From JAKAIY01 sp036258195 (GTDB taxonomy: Bacteria > Chloroflexota > Ktedonobacteria > Ktedonobacterales > JADMIN01), in assembly GCA_036258195.1 (NCBI GenBank), contig DATAED010000034.1:1-30206 (forward strand): DNA of 30,206 nucleotides, read 5' to 3'. The notes beneath the pieces were generated by a model. That model did not search any database, was not told the DNA's origin, and saw nothing but the letters and a program-made list of their open reading frames with translations. A program made the translations under genes and the position numbers. Below are positions 1 through 7,841 of the stretch, piece after piece (the first letter of the stretch is position 1; each line of letters starts with the position of its first letter).

Positions 1-1253
1 CCTGGCCGGGACGCGGCAACGGGCGGCGCCATGCGCGGAGCCGATGACGCTTGCGTCGGCGCGAACGACTGCCCAAACGACGGCGCTGACGATGGCCCAC
101 CCATCGCGGGCAAATTGGATGGCAGCGGCGCGCCCAGCGGCGGCAACTGCGGAGCGTTGGGTGTGGGAGCCGATGGGGTACGCGGCGGCATCGGCGCGCC
201 GCCCATCGGCCCGGCGGGCCGCGAGATGGGCGGCAGCGACGGGCTGATCGGCGAGTGGCGCGCTGGCGGTGTTGGTGGTGGAACGATGGGCGGCGCGTTC
301 GGTGAGATGAAGGATGGATTGATCGCTGGCGACTTGGCGGTCGCGCTGGCGAGCGGGGCCACATCTGGGCCGCTCACCGCAAATTTCGACGCTTGCAGCG
401 CCTCCATCATCTTCGCGGCGAACTCAGTGACGCTCTGATAGCGATTGGCGGGCTTCAGCTCCAGCGACTGCATGATCGCCGCATCGGTGCGCGGCGTCAC
501 CAGCGGATTCAGCGAGCGCGGGCGCGGCATCGGCGCCACACCCGTGATGCGCTCCACCGCCGTCTCAGGCACCTTGCCTGTCAGCAGTTGATACAGTGTC
601 GCGCCCAGCGCATAGACATCGGACCACGGGCCGGTCATGCCGGTGGCGGCGTATTGCTCGGGCGGCGCGTAGCCCTCCGTGCCGGCCTTGCGCACGAACG
701 TCAGCGTCTGACCCATGCCGGGCAGGTGCGCCTTGGCGATGCCGAAGTCCACCAGCACGGGATGTCCCCCAGGCGTCACAATGATATTGGCGGGCTTCAC
801 ATCGCGGTGCAGCAGCGGCGGCGTGCGCGTGTGCAGGTATTGCAGCGCGTCGCAGATGGGCAGCATCCAGCGCAGCGCCTGATCTTCTGGCAGCGGGTGG
901 CCGAGGCGATGCAGGTATTGTTCGAGGTTCTCGCCATCCACGAAATCCATGACAAGGTAGCTGCGTCCGTCCCACTCGAAGCTCTCGCGCACGCGGGGGA
1001 TGTTATTGTGGTCGAGTGCCTGGAGCCAGCGACTCTCCAGCTCGAACTGCTGGCGCGCGCCGGGGGCAGGATCAGAGAGCTCCTTGAGGGCGAAGACATT
1101 ATTGCCGCTATACAGGATGTCGGAGACGCGATACACCACTCCGAGGCCGCCTCGGCCCACCACACTAAGGATCTGGTAGCGACTGCGAACTACCGAGCCA
1201 ACCGGACGCGGTTGCGCGCCCTCAGTCGCCATATTCGCGGCATCTTGACTCAT
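1..1253 (-). CDS. Hanks-type serine/threonine protein kinase (3' end outside window)
   Basis: The reading frame is open from the ATG at 1253 to the window edge (417 codons), so the C-terminus is missing. The kinase domain covers about residues 26-285: glycine loop GRGGLGVVY (33-41), ATP-binding Lys57 in FALKEL, catalytic HRDVKPAN (149-156), DFG (169-171) and an APPEQY substrate-loop motif near 196-201. A Pro/Ala/Ser-rich, probably disordered linker follows from about residue 292. In this family such a linker usually leads to a transmembrane or sensor domain, which would lie beyond the window. The protein should phosphorylate Ser/Thr on unknown partners. It is transcribed divergently from hppD. 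A consensus promoter with a dyad at the start site lies about 110 nt upstream. The in-frame ATG at 1253 precedes the conserved domain by only about 25 residues. Family assignment is secure; role unknown. Confidence 0.93.
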   Translation of the reverse strand, partial: MSQDAANMATEGAQPRPVGSVVRSRYQILSVVGRGGLGVVYRVSDILYSGNNVFALKELSDPAPGARQQFELESRWLQALDHNNIPRVRESFEWDGRSYLVMDFVDGENLEQYLHRLGHPLPEDQALRWMLPICDALQYLHTRTPPLLHRDVKPANIIVTPGGHPVLVDFGIAKAHLPGMGQTLTFVRKAGTEGYAPPEQYAATGMTGPWSDVYALGATLYQLLTGKVPETAVERITGVAPMPRPRSLNPLVTPRTDAAIMQSLELKPANRYQSVTEFAAKMMEALQASKFAVSGPDVAPLASATAKSPAINPSFISPNAPPIVPPPTPPARHSPISPSLPPISRPAGPMGGAPMPPRTPSAPTPNAPQLPPLGAPLPSNLPAMGGPSSAPSFGQSFAPTQASSAPRMAPPVAASRP

Positions 1254-1346
1254 CCGCGCTTTCCCGCCCACATTTCTACTCTGCTCGTCGCGGCGACTTC
1301 GCCGACGCAAAAATGCGAAGCCCGGCGCTGGGCGTCCTGGGTATGG

Positions 1347-1368
1347 CTTGCGCCACCTGTGGCGCAAG
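1347..1368. promoter_or_regulatory. perfect dyad over the kinase transcription start (possible operator)
   Basis: Arms CTTGCGCCAC (1347-1356) and GTGGCGCAAG (1359-1368) are perfect 10-bp inverted repeats around a 2-bp centre. The downstream arm touches the -10 hexamer (1367-1372), so the dyad is centred almost on the predicted +1. A dimeric repressor bound here would block the promoter; alternatively it is a stem-loop at the mRNA 5' end. No regulator gene is adjacent. Confidence 0.5.
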
Positions 1369-1395
1369 TATAGCGAAGCGAGGCGCGTGCGTCAA
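1367..1395 (-). promoter_or_regulatory. sigma-70-type promoter of the kinase gene
   Basis: On the minus strand TTGACG (1390-1395) is followed by exactly 17 nt and TATACT (1367-1372). The predicted start is near 1360, giving a leader of about 107 nt before the kinase ATG. The match to the housekeeping consensus is close and the same two hexamers with the same spacing recur at 22535-22563. Confidence 0.75.
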
Positions 1396-1454
1396 ACGAG
1401 GTATGACTTCGAGCAAACATGGCTGGCGCGCGGGCGTAAGCGAGCGCCGCAAGG

Positions 1455-1463
1455 TGTTATAAT
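1455..1463 (+). promoter_or_regulatory. extended -10 promoter, likely for the hppD run
   Basis: TGT followed by a perfect TATAAT (1458-1463) makes a TGN-TATAAT extended -10 element; no convincing -35 lies upstream, which this promoter class tolerates. It would give a leader of about 375 nt before hppD. From 1470 to 1830 I find no convincing ORF and no riboswitch that I recognise. Confidence 0.5.
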
Positions 1464-1845
1464 GCCCGCGACGCGGCGCCGCCATCTCGTCTCGTAGCGA
1501 GCGTTGGCCGCAATGGGCCGCGCGCTGGCCGATGAGCCCCGAAACAAAGGAGTGTGCGGGTGCGATTCCATCGATACCGCCCCGGAGCGCTGGCTCCCCG
1601 CCGTATCTGGGTGGCGCAGCGCTCCACTGGCGCTGTGTTCGCATCGGCGCGCCTGCTGCGAGCGCGGCACATCCCCGCGCCGCCCTCCTGCGCTGGCATC
1701 ATAGACCGCTCAAACCCCGATCTGCTGCTGATAGCTGTTCTGTTCGCTGGCCGCCCGACCGCGCACCATTTGGCGCGTGAGGCAGCGCAGGCGCGCGTCT
1801 CCAGATGATGCTGGCGGATGTCTGCGCCAGGAGGTTCCGCAACAC

Positions 1846-2949
1846 ATGGCCCAAGACGAGTATATGCCCATTCGGAACTGGGATCACATCGAGTTCTACG
1901 TGGGCAACGCCAAACAGGCGGCGCACTACTACGCCACCACCTTCGGCTTCACCCAGACCGCCTACGCCGGGCTGGAGACTGGCGTGCGTGACCGCGCCAG
2001 CTATGTGCTGGAGCAGGGCAAGATTCGCCTCGTGCTGACCAGCGCGCTCACCGGCGATTCCCCCATCTCCGAGCATGTCCTGCGCCACGGCGACGGCGTG
2101 AAAGACATCGCGTTGGAGGTGCCTGACGCCGCCAAGGCGTATCAGCAGGCCATCGCCGCGGGCGCCCGCAGCGCGCTGGAGCCGACCGTCACGGAGGATT
2201 CGTTCGGCCAGGTGCGGCGCAGCGCCATCTACACCTATGGCGAGACGATTCACTCCTTTGTCGAGCGCATGGACTACGCGGGCGTGTTCCTGCCGGGATT
2301 CAAGCCCGTGGAGGAGGCGTCTGCCGCGCGCGCGCGCGGTGTGGGGCTGGCGGCCATCGACCACATCGTCGGCAATGTCGAGCTGGGCAAGATGGATGAG
2401 TGGGTCAAGTTCTACGAGAAGGTGCTGGGTTTCACGCAGATCATCCACTTCGACGATGAGGCCATCAGCACAGAATATTCGGCGCTGATGTCGAAGGTCA
2501 TGCAGGGCGGCCACGGCAAGATCAAGGTCCCCATCAACGAGCCGGCCCAGGGACGCAGGAAGTCGCAGATTCAGGAGTATCTGGACTACTACGACGGCCC
2601 GGGCGTGCAGCACATCGCGCTGATCACTGGCGACATCATCGCGACCGTGCGCCAGATGCAGGAGCAGGGCGTGCAGTTCCTGCCCGGCCTCTCCAGCTAC
2701 TACGATGAGCTGGAAGGGCGTGTTGGCAAAATCGATGAGGACATCTGCGAGCTGCAGAAGCTGGGCATCCTGGTGGATCGCGACGACGATGGCTATCTGC
2801 TCCAAATCTTCACGAAGAATGTGCAGGATCGTCCGACGGTCTTCATCGAGGTCATCCAGCGGAAGGGCGCGCGTGGCTTTGGCGAGGGCAACTTCAAGGC
2901 GCTCTTCGAAGCCATCGAGCGCGATCAGGCGCTGCGCGGCAACCTCTAG
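1846..2949 (+). CDS. hppD: 4-hydroxyphenylpyruvate dioxygenase (HPPD)
   Basis: Converts 4-hydroxyphenylpyruvate and O2 to homogentisate and CO2, the second step of tyrosine degradation; a cytosolic non-heme Fe(II) enzyme. The 367-residue product has two VOC/glyoxalase-fold halves. All three iron ligands of the facial triad are visible in the C-terminal half: His173 (IDHIVGN), His256 (GVQHIAL) and Glu335 (VFIEVIQR). The conserved C-terminal helix region GARGFGEGNFKALFEAIE (341-358) is intact. The ATG at 1846 is chosen because AGGAGG lies at 1829-1834; MPIRNWDH a few codons later is where family alignments typically begin, so a slightly later start is possible. hmgA, the next enzyme of the pathway, follows 66 nt downstream, which supports the specific function over other VOC dioxygenases. 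Confidence 0.95.
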   Translation: MAQDEYMPIRNWDHIEFYVGNAKQAAHYYATTFGFTQTAYAGLETGVRDRASYVLEQGKIRLVLTSALTGDSPISEHVLRHGDGVKDIALEVPDAAKAYQQAIAAGARSALEPTVTEDSFGQVRRSAIYTYGETIHSFVERMDYAGVFLPGFKPVEEASAARARGVGLAAIDHIVGNVELGKMDEWVKFYEKVLGFTQIIHFDDEAISTEYSALMSKVMQGGHGKIKVPINEPAQGRRKSQIQEYLDYYDGPGVQHIALITGDIIATVRQMQEQGVQFLPGLSSYYDELEGRVGKIDEDICELQKLGILVDRDDDGYLLQIFTKNVQDRPTVFIEVIQRKGARGFGEGNFKALFEAIERDQALRGNL

Positions 2950-2968
2950 GCGCGTCGGCCAGCCATCG

Positions 2969-3000
2969 GCCAGCCAGGCGCTCACAAGCATCTGGCTGGC
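2969..3000 (+). promoter_or_regulatory. stem-loop between hppD and hmgA
   Basis: GCCAGCCAG (2969-2977) and CTGGCTGGC (2992-3000) form a perfect 9-bp stem with a 14-nt loop. It ends two bases before the hmgA ribosome-binding site (GAGGAG, 3003-3008). It could stabilise the upstream message, weaken read-through or tune hmgA translation. No U-tract follows, so it is not a canonical terminator. Confidence 0.45.
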
Positions 3001-3015
3001 ATGAGGAGTCAGGGT

Positions 3016-4173
3016 ATGCCATCGTATAACAAGCTGGGCGAGGTACCGCACAAACGCCACACCCAGTTCCGCCAGCCAGACGGCAGCCTCTACAGCGAGG
3101 AGCTGTTTGGCGAGGAAGGCTTCAGCGGCGTCTATTCGCTGCTCTACCACAAGTTCCCGCCGACGCGCGTCTCGCGCATCGAGCGGCACGGCACGGTCTG
3201 CCAGCAGGAGTGGTCGCAGCCCACGCATCGCCACCACCACATGCTGACGGGCGACATCCCCACCGAGGGCGACATCGTGGATGGCCGCCGCACGCTGATG
3301 TACAACGGCGATTGCGTCATCTCCGTGGCGCGGCCCACGCAGCCCATGTCGTACTTCTACCGCAACGCGCAGGGCGACGAGCTACTCTTCGCGCACGAAG
3401 GCTCGGGCGCGCTGGAGACGACCTTTGGCCTGCTGACCTATTCGCCCGGCGACTATCTGCTGGTGCCGCGCGGCACGACCTGGCGCGTGCTGCCCGAGGC
3501 GGGCGAGCAGCGCTTCCTGATCGTGGAGGCGTATGGCGGCGACATCCGCACACCGAAGCGCTACCGCAACGAGTTCGGCCAACTGCTGGAGCACTCGCCT
3601 TTCTGCGAGCGCGACCTGCGCGGCCCGGTGGAGCTGCCCCAGCGCGACGAGCGCGGCGAGTACGAGGTGCGCATCCGCGTCAACGGCGAGGTGATGTCGT
3701 ACTTCTACGACTTCTACCCGCTCGATCTGGTCGGCTGGGATGGCTACCTCTATCCCTATGCTTTCAGCATCCATGACTTCGAGCCGATCACCGGGCGCGT
3801 GCATCAGCCGCCGCCCGTGCATCAGACGTTCGAGGGGCCGGGCTTCGTGGTCTGCTCGTTCTGCCCGCGCAAGCTCGACTATCATCCGCTGTCGGTGCCG
3901 ATTCCCTACAATCACAGCAACATCGACTCCGATGAGATGATCTACTACGTCAGCGGCAATTTCGGCAGCCGCCGGGGCGTGGGTACCAGCTCCATCACAC
4001 TGCACCCGCGCGGCATCCCGCACGGGCCGCAGCCGGGGCTGGTCGAGAAGTCGCTGGGGGCCGAGCGCACCGACGAGCTGGCGGTCATGGTCGATACCTT
4101 CCGCCCGCTCAAGCTGGGCGCCGACGCCGAGAAGCTCGACGACCCCAAGTATCCGTTTAGCTGGCTCGACTAG
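3016..4173 (+). CDS. hmgA: homogentisate 1,2-dioxygenase
   Basis: Opens the ring of homogentisate to maleylacetoacetate, the step after HPPD. The product has 385 residues, shorter than the roughly 440 of the animal and proteobacterial enzymes, matching the short bacterial form. Family hallmarks are HTQFRQPDGSLYSEELFG near the N-terminus and the C-terminal cupin. Likely Fe(II) ligands are His300 and Glu307 (NHSNIDSDE) and His336 (GIPHGPQP). The 36-residue spacing from first to last His equals that of His335 and His371 in the human enzyme. The ATG at 3016 is preferred over the one at 3001 because GAGGAG (3003-3008) is then spaced by 7 nt. The following steps, maleylacetoacetate isomerase and fumarylacetoacetase, are not encoded in this window. 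Confidence 0.92.
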   Translation: MPSYNKLGEVPHKRHTQFRQPDGSLYSEELFGEEGFSGVYSLLYHKFPPTRVSRIERHGTVCQQEWSQPTHRHHHMLTGDIPTEGDIVDGRRTLMYNGDCVISVARPTQPMSYFYRNAQGDELLFAHEGSGALETTFGLLTYSPGDYLLVPRGTTWRVLPEAGEQRFLIVEAYGGDIRTPKRYRNEFGQLLEHSPFCERDLRGPVELPQRDERGEYEVRIRVNGEVMSYFYDFYPLDLVGWDGYLYPYAFSIHDFEPITGRVHQPPPVHQTFEGPGFVVCSFCPRKLDYHPLSVPIPYNHSNIDSDEMIYYVSGNFGSRRGVGTSSITLHPRGIPHGPQPGLVEKSLGAERTDELAVMVDTFRPLKLGADAEKLDDPKYPFSWLD

Positions 4174-4267
4174 CCCCTACCCCCTAACCCCCTCCCCCGC
4201 TGTGCGGGAGAGGGGGAACTGGAAGCCCCTCTCTCGCCGCAGCGGGGGAGGGGTTGGGGAGGGGGCC
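4174..4267. repeat. nested C/G-rich palindrome, family A copy 1
   Basis: The element starts directly after the hmgA stop. Its outer arms (C-runs ending in CCCCCGCTG; the mirror CAGCGGGGG and G-runs at 4240-4265) pair around an inner hairpin GCGGGAGAGGGG / CCCCTCTCTCGC. The last 45 nt (4223-4267) recur at 16682-16726 with two mismatches. It ends about 30 nt before the next gene's ribosome-binding site. Confidence 0.8.
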
Positions 4268-4309
4268 ATTGCGGCGATACGGCCAATCTGCCAATTGGGA
4301 GGCGCAACG

Positions 4310-5509
4310 ATGGCGCGCATCATCAAGTTTTTCGAGACGACGCTGCGCGATGGCGAGCAGACCCCCGGCATCAACTATTTCGCCGAGGAGAAGCTGGAGA
4401 TCGCGCAGGCGCTGGCCGATATGGGCTTCGACACGCTCGACTGCGGGTTCGCCATCTCTGGCCAGCCAGAGTTCGAGGCGATTCAGTTGATCGCGCGCAC
4501 CGTGGAGAACGCCGAGATCTGCTCCATCGCGCGCTGCTACCCTGATGATATCGACCGCGCCTGGGAGTCCGTCAAAGACGCCGCTCACAGCGCCATCCAT
4601 CCCTTCATCAGCACGTCGCCGCTGCACCGCGAGGTGAAGCTGGGCAAGACGCGCGCCGAGGTGCTGGAGATGGCACGCACAGCGGTGGCGCGTGGCCGCC
4701 AGTACACGCCCAACGTGGACTTCGCGCTGGAGGACACGACCCGCACCGAGCACGACTTCATCATGGAGATCGTTGGCGCGGTGATGCGCGAGGGCGTGCG
4801 CTTCGTCTCGCTCTGCGATACCGTCGGCTATGCGCTGCCGTGGGAGTTTGGCGCGCTGGTGGATGATGTGCGCAGGGAGTTTCCCGGCGTCCACATCTCG
4901 GCGCACTGCCACGACGACCTGGGGCTGGCGGTGGCCAACGCGCTGACAGCGCTGCAACACGGCGCCGAGCGGGTGGATACCTGCTTCAACGGGCTGGGCG
5001 AGCGCGCGGGCAACGCCGCCACCGAAGACGTGGTGATGGCGATTCGCACGCGCCACGAAGACCTCGACCTGGACGTGAAAGTGGATACGACCAAGATCAT
5101 CCCCACCAGCCGCCTGATCGCGCGGCTCTCTGGCATGCAGCCGCAGTGGACGAAATCCATCGTCGGGGCCAACGCCTTCGCGCACGGCGGCGGCATCCAT
5201 CAGGATGGCGTGCTGAAAGACGCGCGCACTTATGAGATCATGCGGCCAGCCGACATCGGGCTGCCCGACGCCGAGCGGCGCATGTTCGTGGGCAAGCTCT
5301 CAGGCCGCGCGGCGCTCAACGCGCAGCTTCACGAGCTGGGCTACGAGCTCGATCCCGATCAACTGCGCCGCGCCTTCACGCTGGTGAAGAACATGCTCGG
5401 CAAGAAGAAGACGCTGGAGGAGATGGATCTGCGCCGCTGCGCTGAGACGGCCATCAATCCCACCGCCGCCGCCGAGGCGTATACCAGCGAGGCGGCGACG
5501 GCTGAGTAG
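4310..5509 (+). CDS. 2-isopropylmalate synthase-like acyltransferase lacking the regulatory domain
   Basis: A DRE-TIM metallolyase that should condense acetyl-CoA with a 2-oxoacid. The 399-residue product has the N-terminal signature TTLRDGEQTPG (10-20), the metal-binding HCHDDLG (199-205), the active-site motif NGLGERAGNAATED (227-240), and the linker region GANAFAHGGGIHQDGVL (286-302) and GKLSGRAAL (328-336). Similarity by eye is closer to LeuA than to homocitrate synthase LysS. It stops at the linker region: the roughly 110-130-residue LeuA C-terminal dimer domain that binds leucine is absent, so feedback inhibition is unlikely. The ATG at 4310 has GGGAGG (4297-4302) 7 nt upstream. It sits between tyrosine-degradation and 2-oxoacid dehydrogenase genes rather than with leuBCD, so the real 2-oxoacid (2-oxoisovalerate, pyruvate, 2-oxoglutarate) is uncertain. 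Confidence 0.85.
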   Translation: MARIIKFFETTLRDGEQTPGINYFAEEKLEIAQALADMGFDTLDCGFAISGQPEFEAIQLIARTVENAEICSIARCYPDDIDRAWESVKDAAHSAIHPFISTSPLHREVKLGKTRAEVLEMARTAVARGRQYTPNVDFALEDTTRTEHDFIMEIVGAVMREGVRFVSLCDTVGYALPWEFGALVDDVRREFPGVHISAHCHDDLGLAVANALTALQHGAERVDTCFNGLGERAGNAATEDVVMAIRTRHEDLDLDVKVDTTKIIPTSRLIARLSGMQPQWTKSIVGANAFAHGGGIHQDGVLKDARTYEIMRPADIGLPDAERRMFVGKLSGRAALNAQLHELGYELDPDQLRRAFTLVKNMLGKKKTLEEMDLRRCAETAINPTAAAEAYTSEAATAE

Positions 5510-5515
5510 GAGGCG

Positions 5516-5557
5516 ACCTCTCCCCCCGACCCCCTCCCCTCCAGGGTGGGGGAACCC
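5516..5557. repeat. GC-rich repeat family D, copy 1 (left arm of an inverted pair)
   Basis: It begins ACCTCTCCCCCC and ends GGTGGGGGAACCC. Its reverse complement matches 5653-5695 over about 40 nt. It starts 6 nt after the stop of the isopropylmalate-synthase-like gene. Confidence 0.75.
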
Positions 5558-5652
5558 AGGCCGAGACGACAACTGTATGGCAGAGGGCAACGATTCGGCG
5601 GTTTTCAACCTGCCAGCACGAAAACGCTAGCCAGCGCCGCAATCTCTGCATT

Positions 5653-5695
5653 GGGTTCCCCCTCCCTCGGAGGGGAGGGGGACAGGGGGAGAGGT
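5653..5695. repeat. GC-rich repeat family D, copy 2 (right arm of the pair)
   Basis: It begins GGGTTCCCCCTCCC and ends CAGGGGGAGAGGT. Together with 5516-5557 it brackets a unique segment of about 95 bp, giving a 180-bp unit with long inverted ends. It lies 26 nt before the E1-alpha start codon, so it is part of that gene's leader. No target-site duplication is visible. Confidence 0.75.
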
Positions 5696-5721
5696 TCCGA
5701 GTTCAAATGAGGAATAACCCT

Positions 5722-6843
5722 ATGGCTGATGTGACCTCGGCGCCGCCCGCGCGGCGCGATACGCCTGCGCTGGAGAACCCCATCGCGGCGCTACTGACCC
5801 CGGAAGGGACACTGACCGCCGAGGGCGAGCGCGTCGCCGGGGTCAGCGATGCGACCCTGCGCGACCTCTATCGCCTGATGGTCATCACGCGGCGACTCGA
5901 CCAGGAGGGGCTGAACCTCCAGCGGCAGGGCGAGCTGGGGCTGTGGGGGCCGACGCTGGGGCATGAGGCGGCGCAGGTCGGCGGCGCGCTGGCCATGCGC
6001 GAGACGGACTGGATCTTCCCCTACTACCGCGACTTTGGCATGGCCATCGTGCGCGGCATCGACCCTGGCCAGATCCTGACGGTGTTCAAGGGGCTGCGCC
6101 ACGGCGCGTGGGATCCGCACCAGTACCGCTTCGGGCCGTTCGTCATCCCGGTCGGCACGCAGGTACCGCATGCCGTGGGCTTCGCGATGGGCTGCAAGCT
6201 CGACCACGAGCAGACCGCCGTGCTGACGTGCTTCGGCGAGGGCGCCACCTCCACTGGCGACTGGCACGAGGCCATGAACTTCGCAGGCGTCTTCAAGGCG
6301 CCCGTCGTCTTCCTCTGCCAGAACAATCAGTGGGCCATCTCGGTGCCGATGAGCGAGCAGGTGGCCGGACGCATCGTTGATCGCGCGGCGGGCTACGGCC
6401 TCCCCGGCGTGCGGGTGGATGGCGCCGACGCGCTGGCCATCTACGCCGTGACGCAGATGGCCGCCGACCACGCGCGGCGCGGCGACGGGCCGTACCTGAT
6501 CGAGGCGTTCTCCTATCGCCTCGGCCCGCACACCACCTCCGACGACCCGACCCGCTACCGCACGGAGGCTGACGTGATGCCCTGGCGCGCGCATGATCCC
6601 ATCGCCCGCGCCGCCGACCAGCTCCGCAAGCGCGGCGCGTGGGATGACGCCTTCGAGCGCGCCTGCCAGAGCGAGGCCGACGAGCGCGCCGCCCGCATGC
6701 GCCAGACGCTGATCGCGGCGACGCCCGATCATCCATCTACCGTCTTCGATCTGGTCTACGCCAACCCGCCGCAGACGCTGATCGCCGAGCGCGACGCCTT
6801 CGTCGCCGAGCTGGCGCCTGAGACGCCGCAGGAGGGCCGCTAG
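5722..6843 (+). CDS. pdhA: 2-oxoacid dehydrogenase E1 component, alpha subunit
   Basis: Thiamine-diphosphate-dependent subunit that, with the beta subunit, decarboxylates a 2-oxoacid and passes the acyl group to lipoyl-E2. The 373-residue product shows LNLQRQGELGLWGPTLGHEAAQ (65-86, usual for E1-alpha), the TPP motif GEGA (172-175) to NN (201-202), and the later GPHTTSDDPTRYR phosphorylation-loop-like region. The ATG at 5722 is favoured over the one at 5707 because GAGGA (5709-5713) then lies 8 nt upstream. The beta gene follows after 1 nt. Pyruvate dehydrogenase is the usual annotation, but branched-chain 2-oxoacid dehydrogenase E1 proteins are similar and the neighbours are amino-acid catabolic, so substrate specificity is not settled. 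Confidence 0.9.
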   Translation: MADVTSAPPARRDTPALENPIAALLTPEGTLTAEGERVAGVSDATLRDLYRLMVITRRLDQEGLNLQRQGELGLWGPTLGHEAAQVGGALAMRETDWIFPYYRDFGMAIVRGIDPGQILTVFKGLRHGAWDPHQYRFGPFVIPVGTQVPHAVGFAMGCKLDHEQTAVLTCFGEGATSTGDWHEAMNFAGVFKAPVVFLCQNNQWAISVPMSEQVAGRIVDRAAGYGLPGVRVDGADALAIYAVTQMAADHARRGDGPYLIEAFSYRLGPHTTSDDPTRYRTEADVMPWRAHDPIARAADQLRKRGAWDDAFERACQSEADERAARMRQTLIAATPDHPSTVFDLVYANPPQTLIAERDAFVAELAPETPQEGR

Positions 6844-6844
6844 C

Positions 6845-7837
6845 ATGGCGACCGCAACCACCACTACTACGGTAACAATGGGCAAGGCGCTCAACCTGGC
6901 CCTGCATGATAGCCTGCGCGACGACAGCCGCGTCCTCATCTTTGGCGAGGATGTCGGCAAGCTGGGCGGCGTCTTCCGCGTGACCGATGGCCTGCAAGAT
7001 GAGTTCGGCGCCGAGCGCGTCTTCAACACGCCGCTGGCCGAGGCGACCATTGCGGGTACCGCGCTGGGGCTGGCCGTCAAGGGCTTTCATCCCGTCGCCG
7101 AGATGCAGTTCGACGCCTTCTCGTATCCGTCGTTCCAGCAGGTGACGAGCAACATCGCCAAATATCACACGCGCACGGGCGGCGCCTGCCCGATGAGCCT
7201 CGTCATCCGCATCCCCTATGGCGGGAACATCGGCGCCATCGAGCAGCACTCCGAGAGTCCGGAGACGTACTACGCGCACACCGCCGGGCTGAAGGTCGTC
7301 ACGCCGTCGAACCCCGCCGACGCCTATGGGCTGCTGCGCGCGGCCATCGCCGACCCTGATCCGGTCATCTTCCTGGAGCCGAAAGCGCGCTACTGGATGA
7401 AGCAGGAGGTGACGTTGCCCGCGCCGCCGGAGTCCATCGCGAAGGCGCGCATCGCCCGCGCGGGAACCGACGCCACGGTGATCGCCTACGGGCCGATGGT
7501 CTCCGTGGCGCTGGCGGCGGCGGAGACGGCGGCCAGCGAGGGCGTCGCGCTGGAGGTGCTCGATTTGCGCAGCCTGTCGCCGATTGACTGGGAGACGGTC
7601 TACGCCTCGGCGCGCAAGACCAAGCGTGTGGTGGTCACGCACGAGGCGCCCGTCTTCCTGGGGCTGGGTGGCGAGATCGCCGCGCGGCTGATGCACGACC
7701 TCTTCGACACGCTGGTGGCGCCGGTCGAGCGCGTGGGCGCACCCACCACGCCGTACCCACCATCGCGCTATGAGAAGCTCTTCCTGCCAGACGCCGACCG
7801 CATTCTGGAGGCTGTAGATCGCACACGGGAGTATTAG
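6845..7837 (+). CDS. pdhB: 2-oxoacid dehydrogenase E1 component, beta subunit
   Basis: Partner of the preceding alpha subunit; together they form the E1 heterotetramer. The 330-residue product has LIFGEDVGKLGGVFRVTDGL (31-50), the TPP-activating Glu in NTPLAEATIAG (Glu66), QFDAFSYPSFQQ (88-99) and the conserved QHSESPE (134-140). The C-terminal transketolase-like domain has LDLRSLSPIDWE and the HEAP motif. GGAGGG (6831-6836) sits 8 nt upstream of the ATG, inside the end of the alpha gene, which implies tight co-translation. A Thr-rich N-terminus (MATATTTTTVT) precedes the conserved MGKALN start; initiation at that second Met cannot be excluded. As with the alpha subunit, pyruvate and branched-chain 2-oxoacids are both possible substrates. 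Confidence 0.92.
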   Translation: MATATTTTTVTMGKALNLALHDSLRDDSRVLIFGEDVGKLGGVFRVTDGLQDEFGAERVFNTPLAEATIAGTALGLAVKGFHPVAEMQFDAFSYPSFQQVTSNIAKYHTRTGGACPMSLVIRIPYGGNIGAIEQHSESPETYYAHTAGLKVVTPSNPADAYGLLRAAIADPDPVIFLEPKARYWMKQEVTLPAPPESIAKARIARAGTDATVIAYGPMVSVALAAAETAASEGVALEVLDLRSLSPIDWETVYASARKTKRVVVTHEAPVFLGLGGEIAARLMHDLFDTLVAPVERVGAPTTPYPPSRYEKLFLPDADRILEAVDRTREY

Positions 7838-7841
7838 TCGC

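Noticed and set aside
393..1373. Plus-strand frame of 326 codons at the window start
   Set aside because: It lies opposite the kinase catalytic domain, and its Arg/His-rich composition is typical of a shadow frame.
1528..1550. Hammerhead-ribozyme-like CGATGAG...CGAAAC
   Set aside because: The first core U is C, stem II would be one base pair, and no cleavage site with a stem III could be drawn.
1550..1660. T-box-like string (GGGTGGCGCAGCG) in the long hppD leader
   Set aside because: The UGGNACCGCG core is not matched and the closing helix needed downstream is missing.
1699..3240. Long minus-strand frame opposite hppD (513 codons)
   Set aside because: It is a mirror of a well-supported gene in GC-rich DNA. 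Its composition is unlike a folded protein and it has no ribosome-binding site.
5516..5695. Insertion sequence or transposon
   Set aside because: No transposase is encoded and no target-site duplication is visible, so it is reported only as an inverted-repeat unit.
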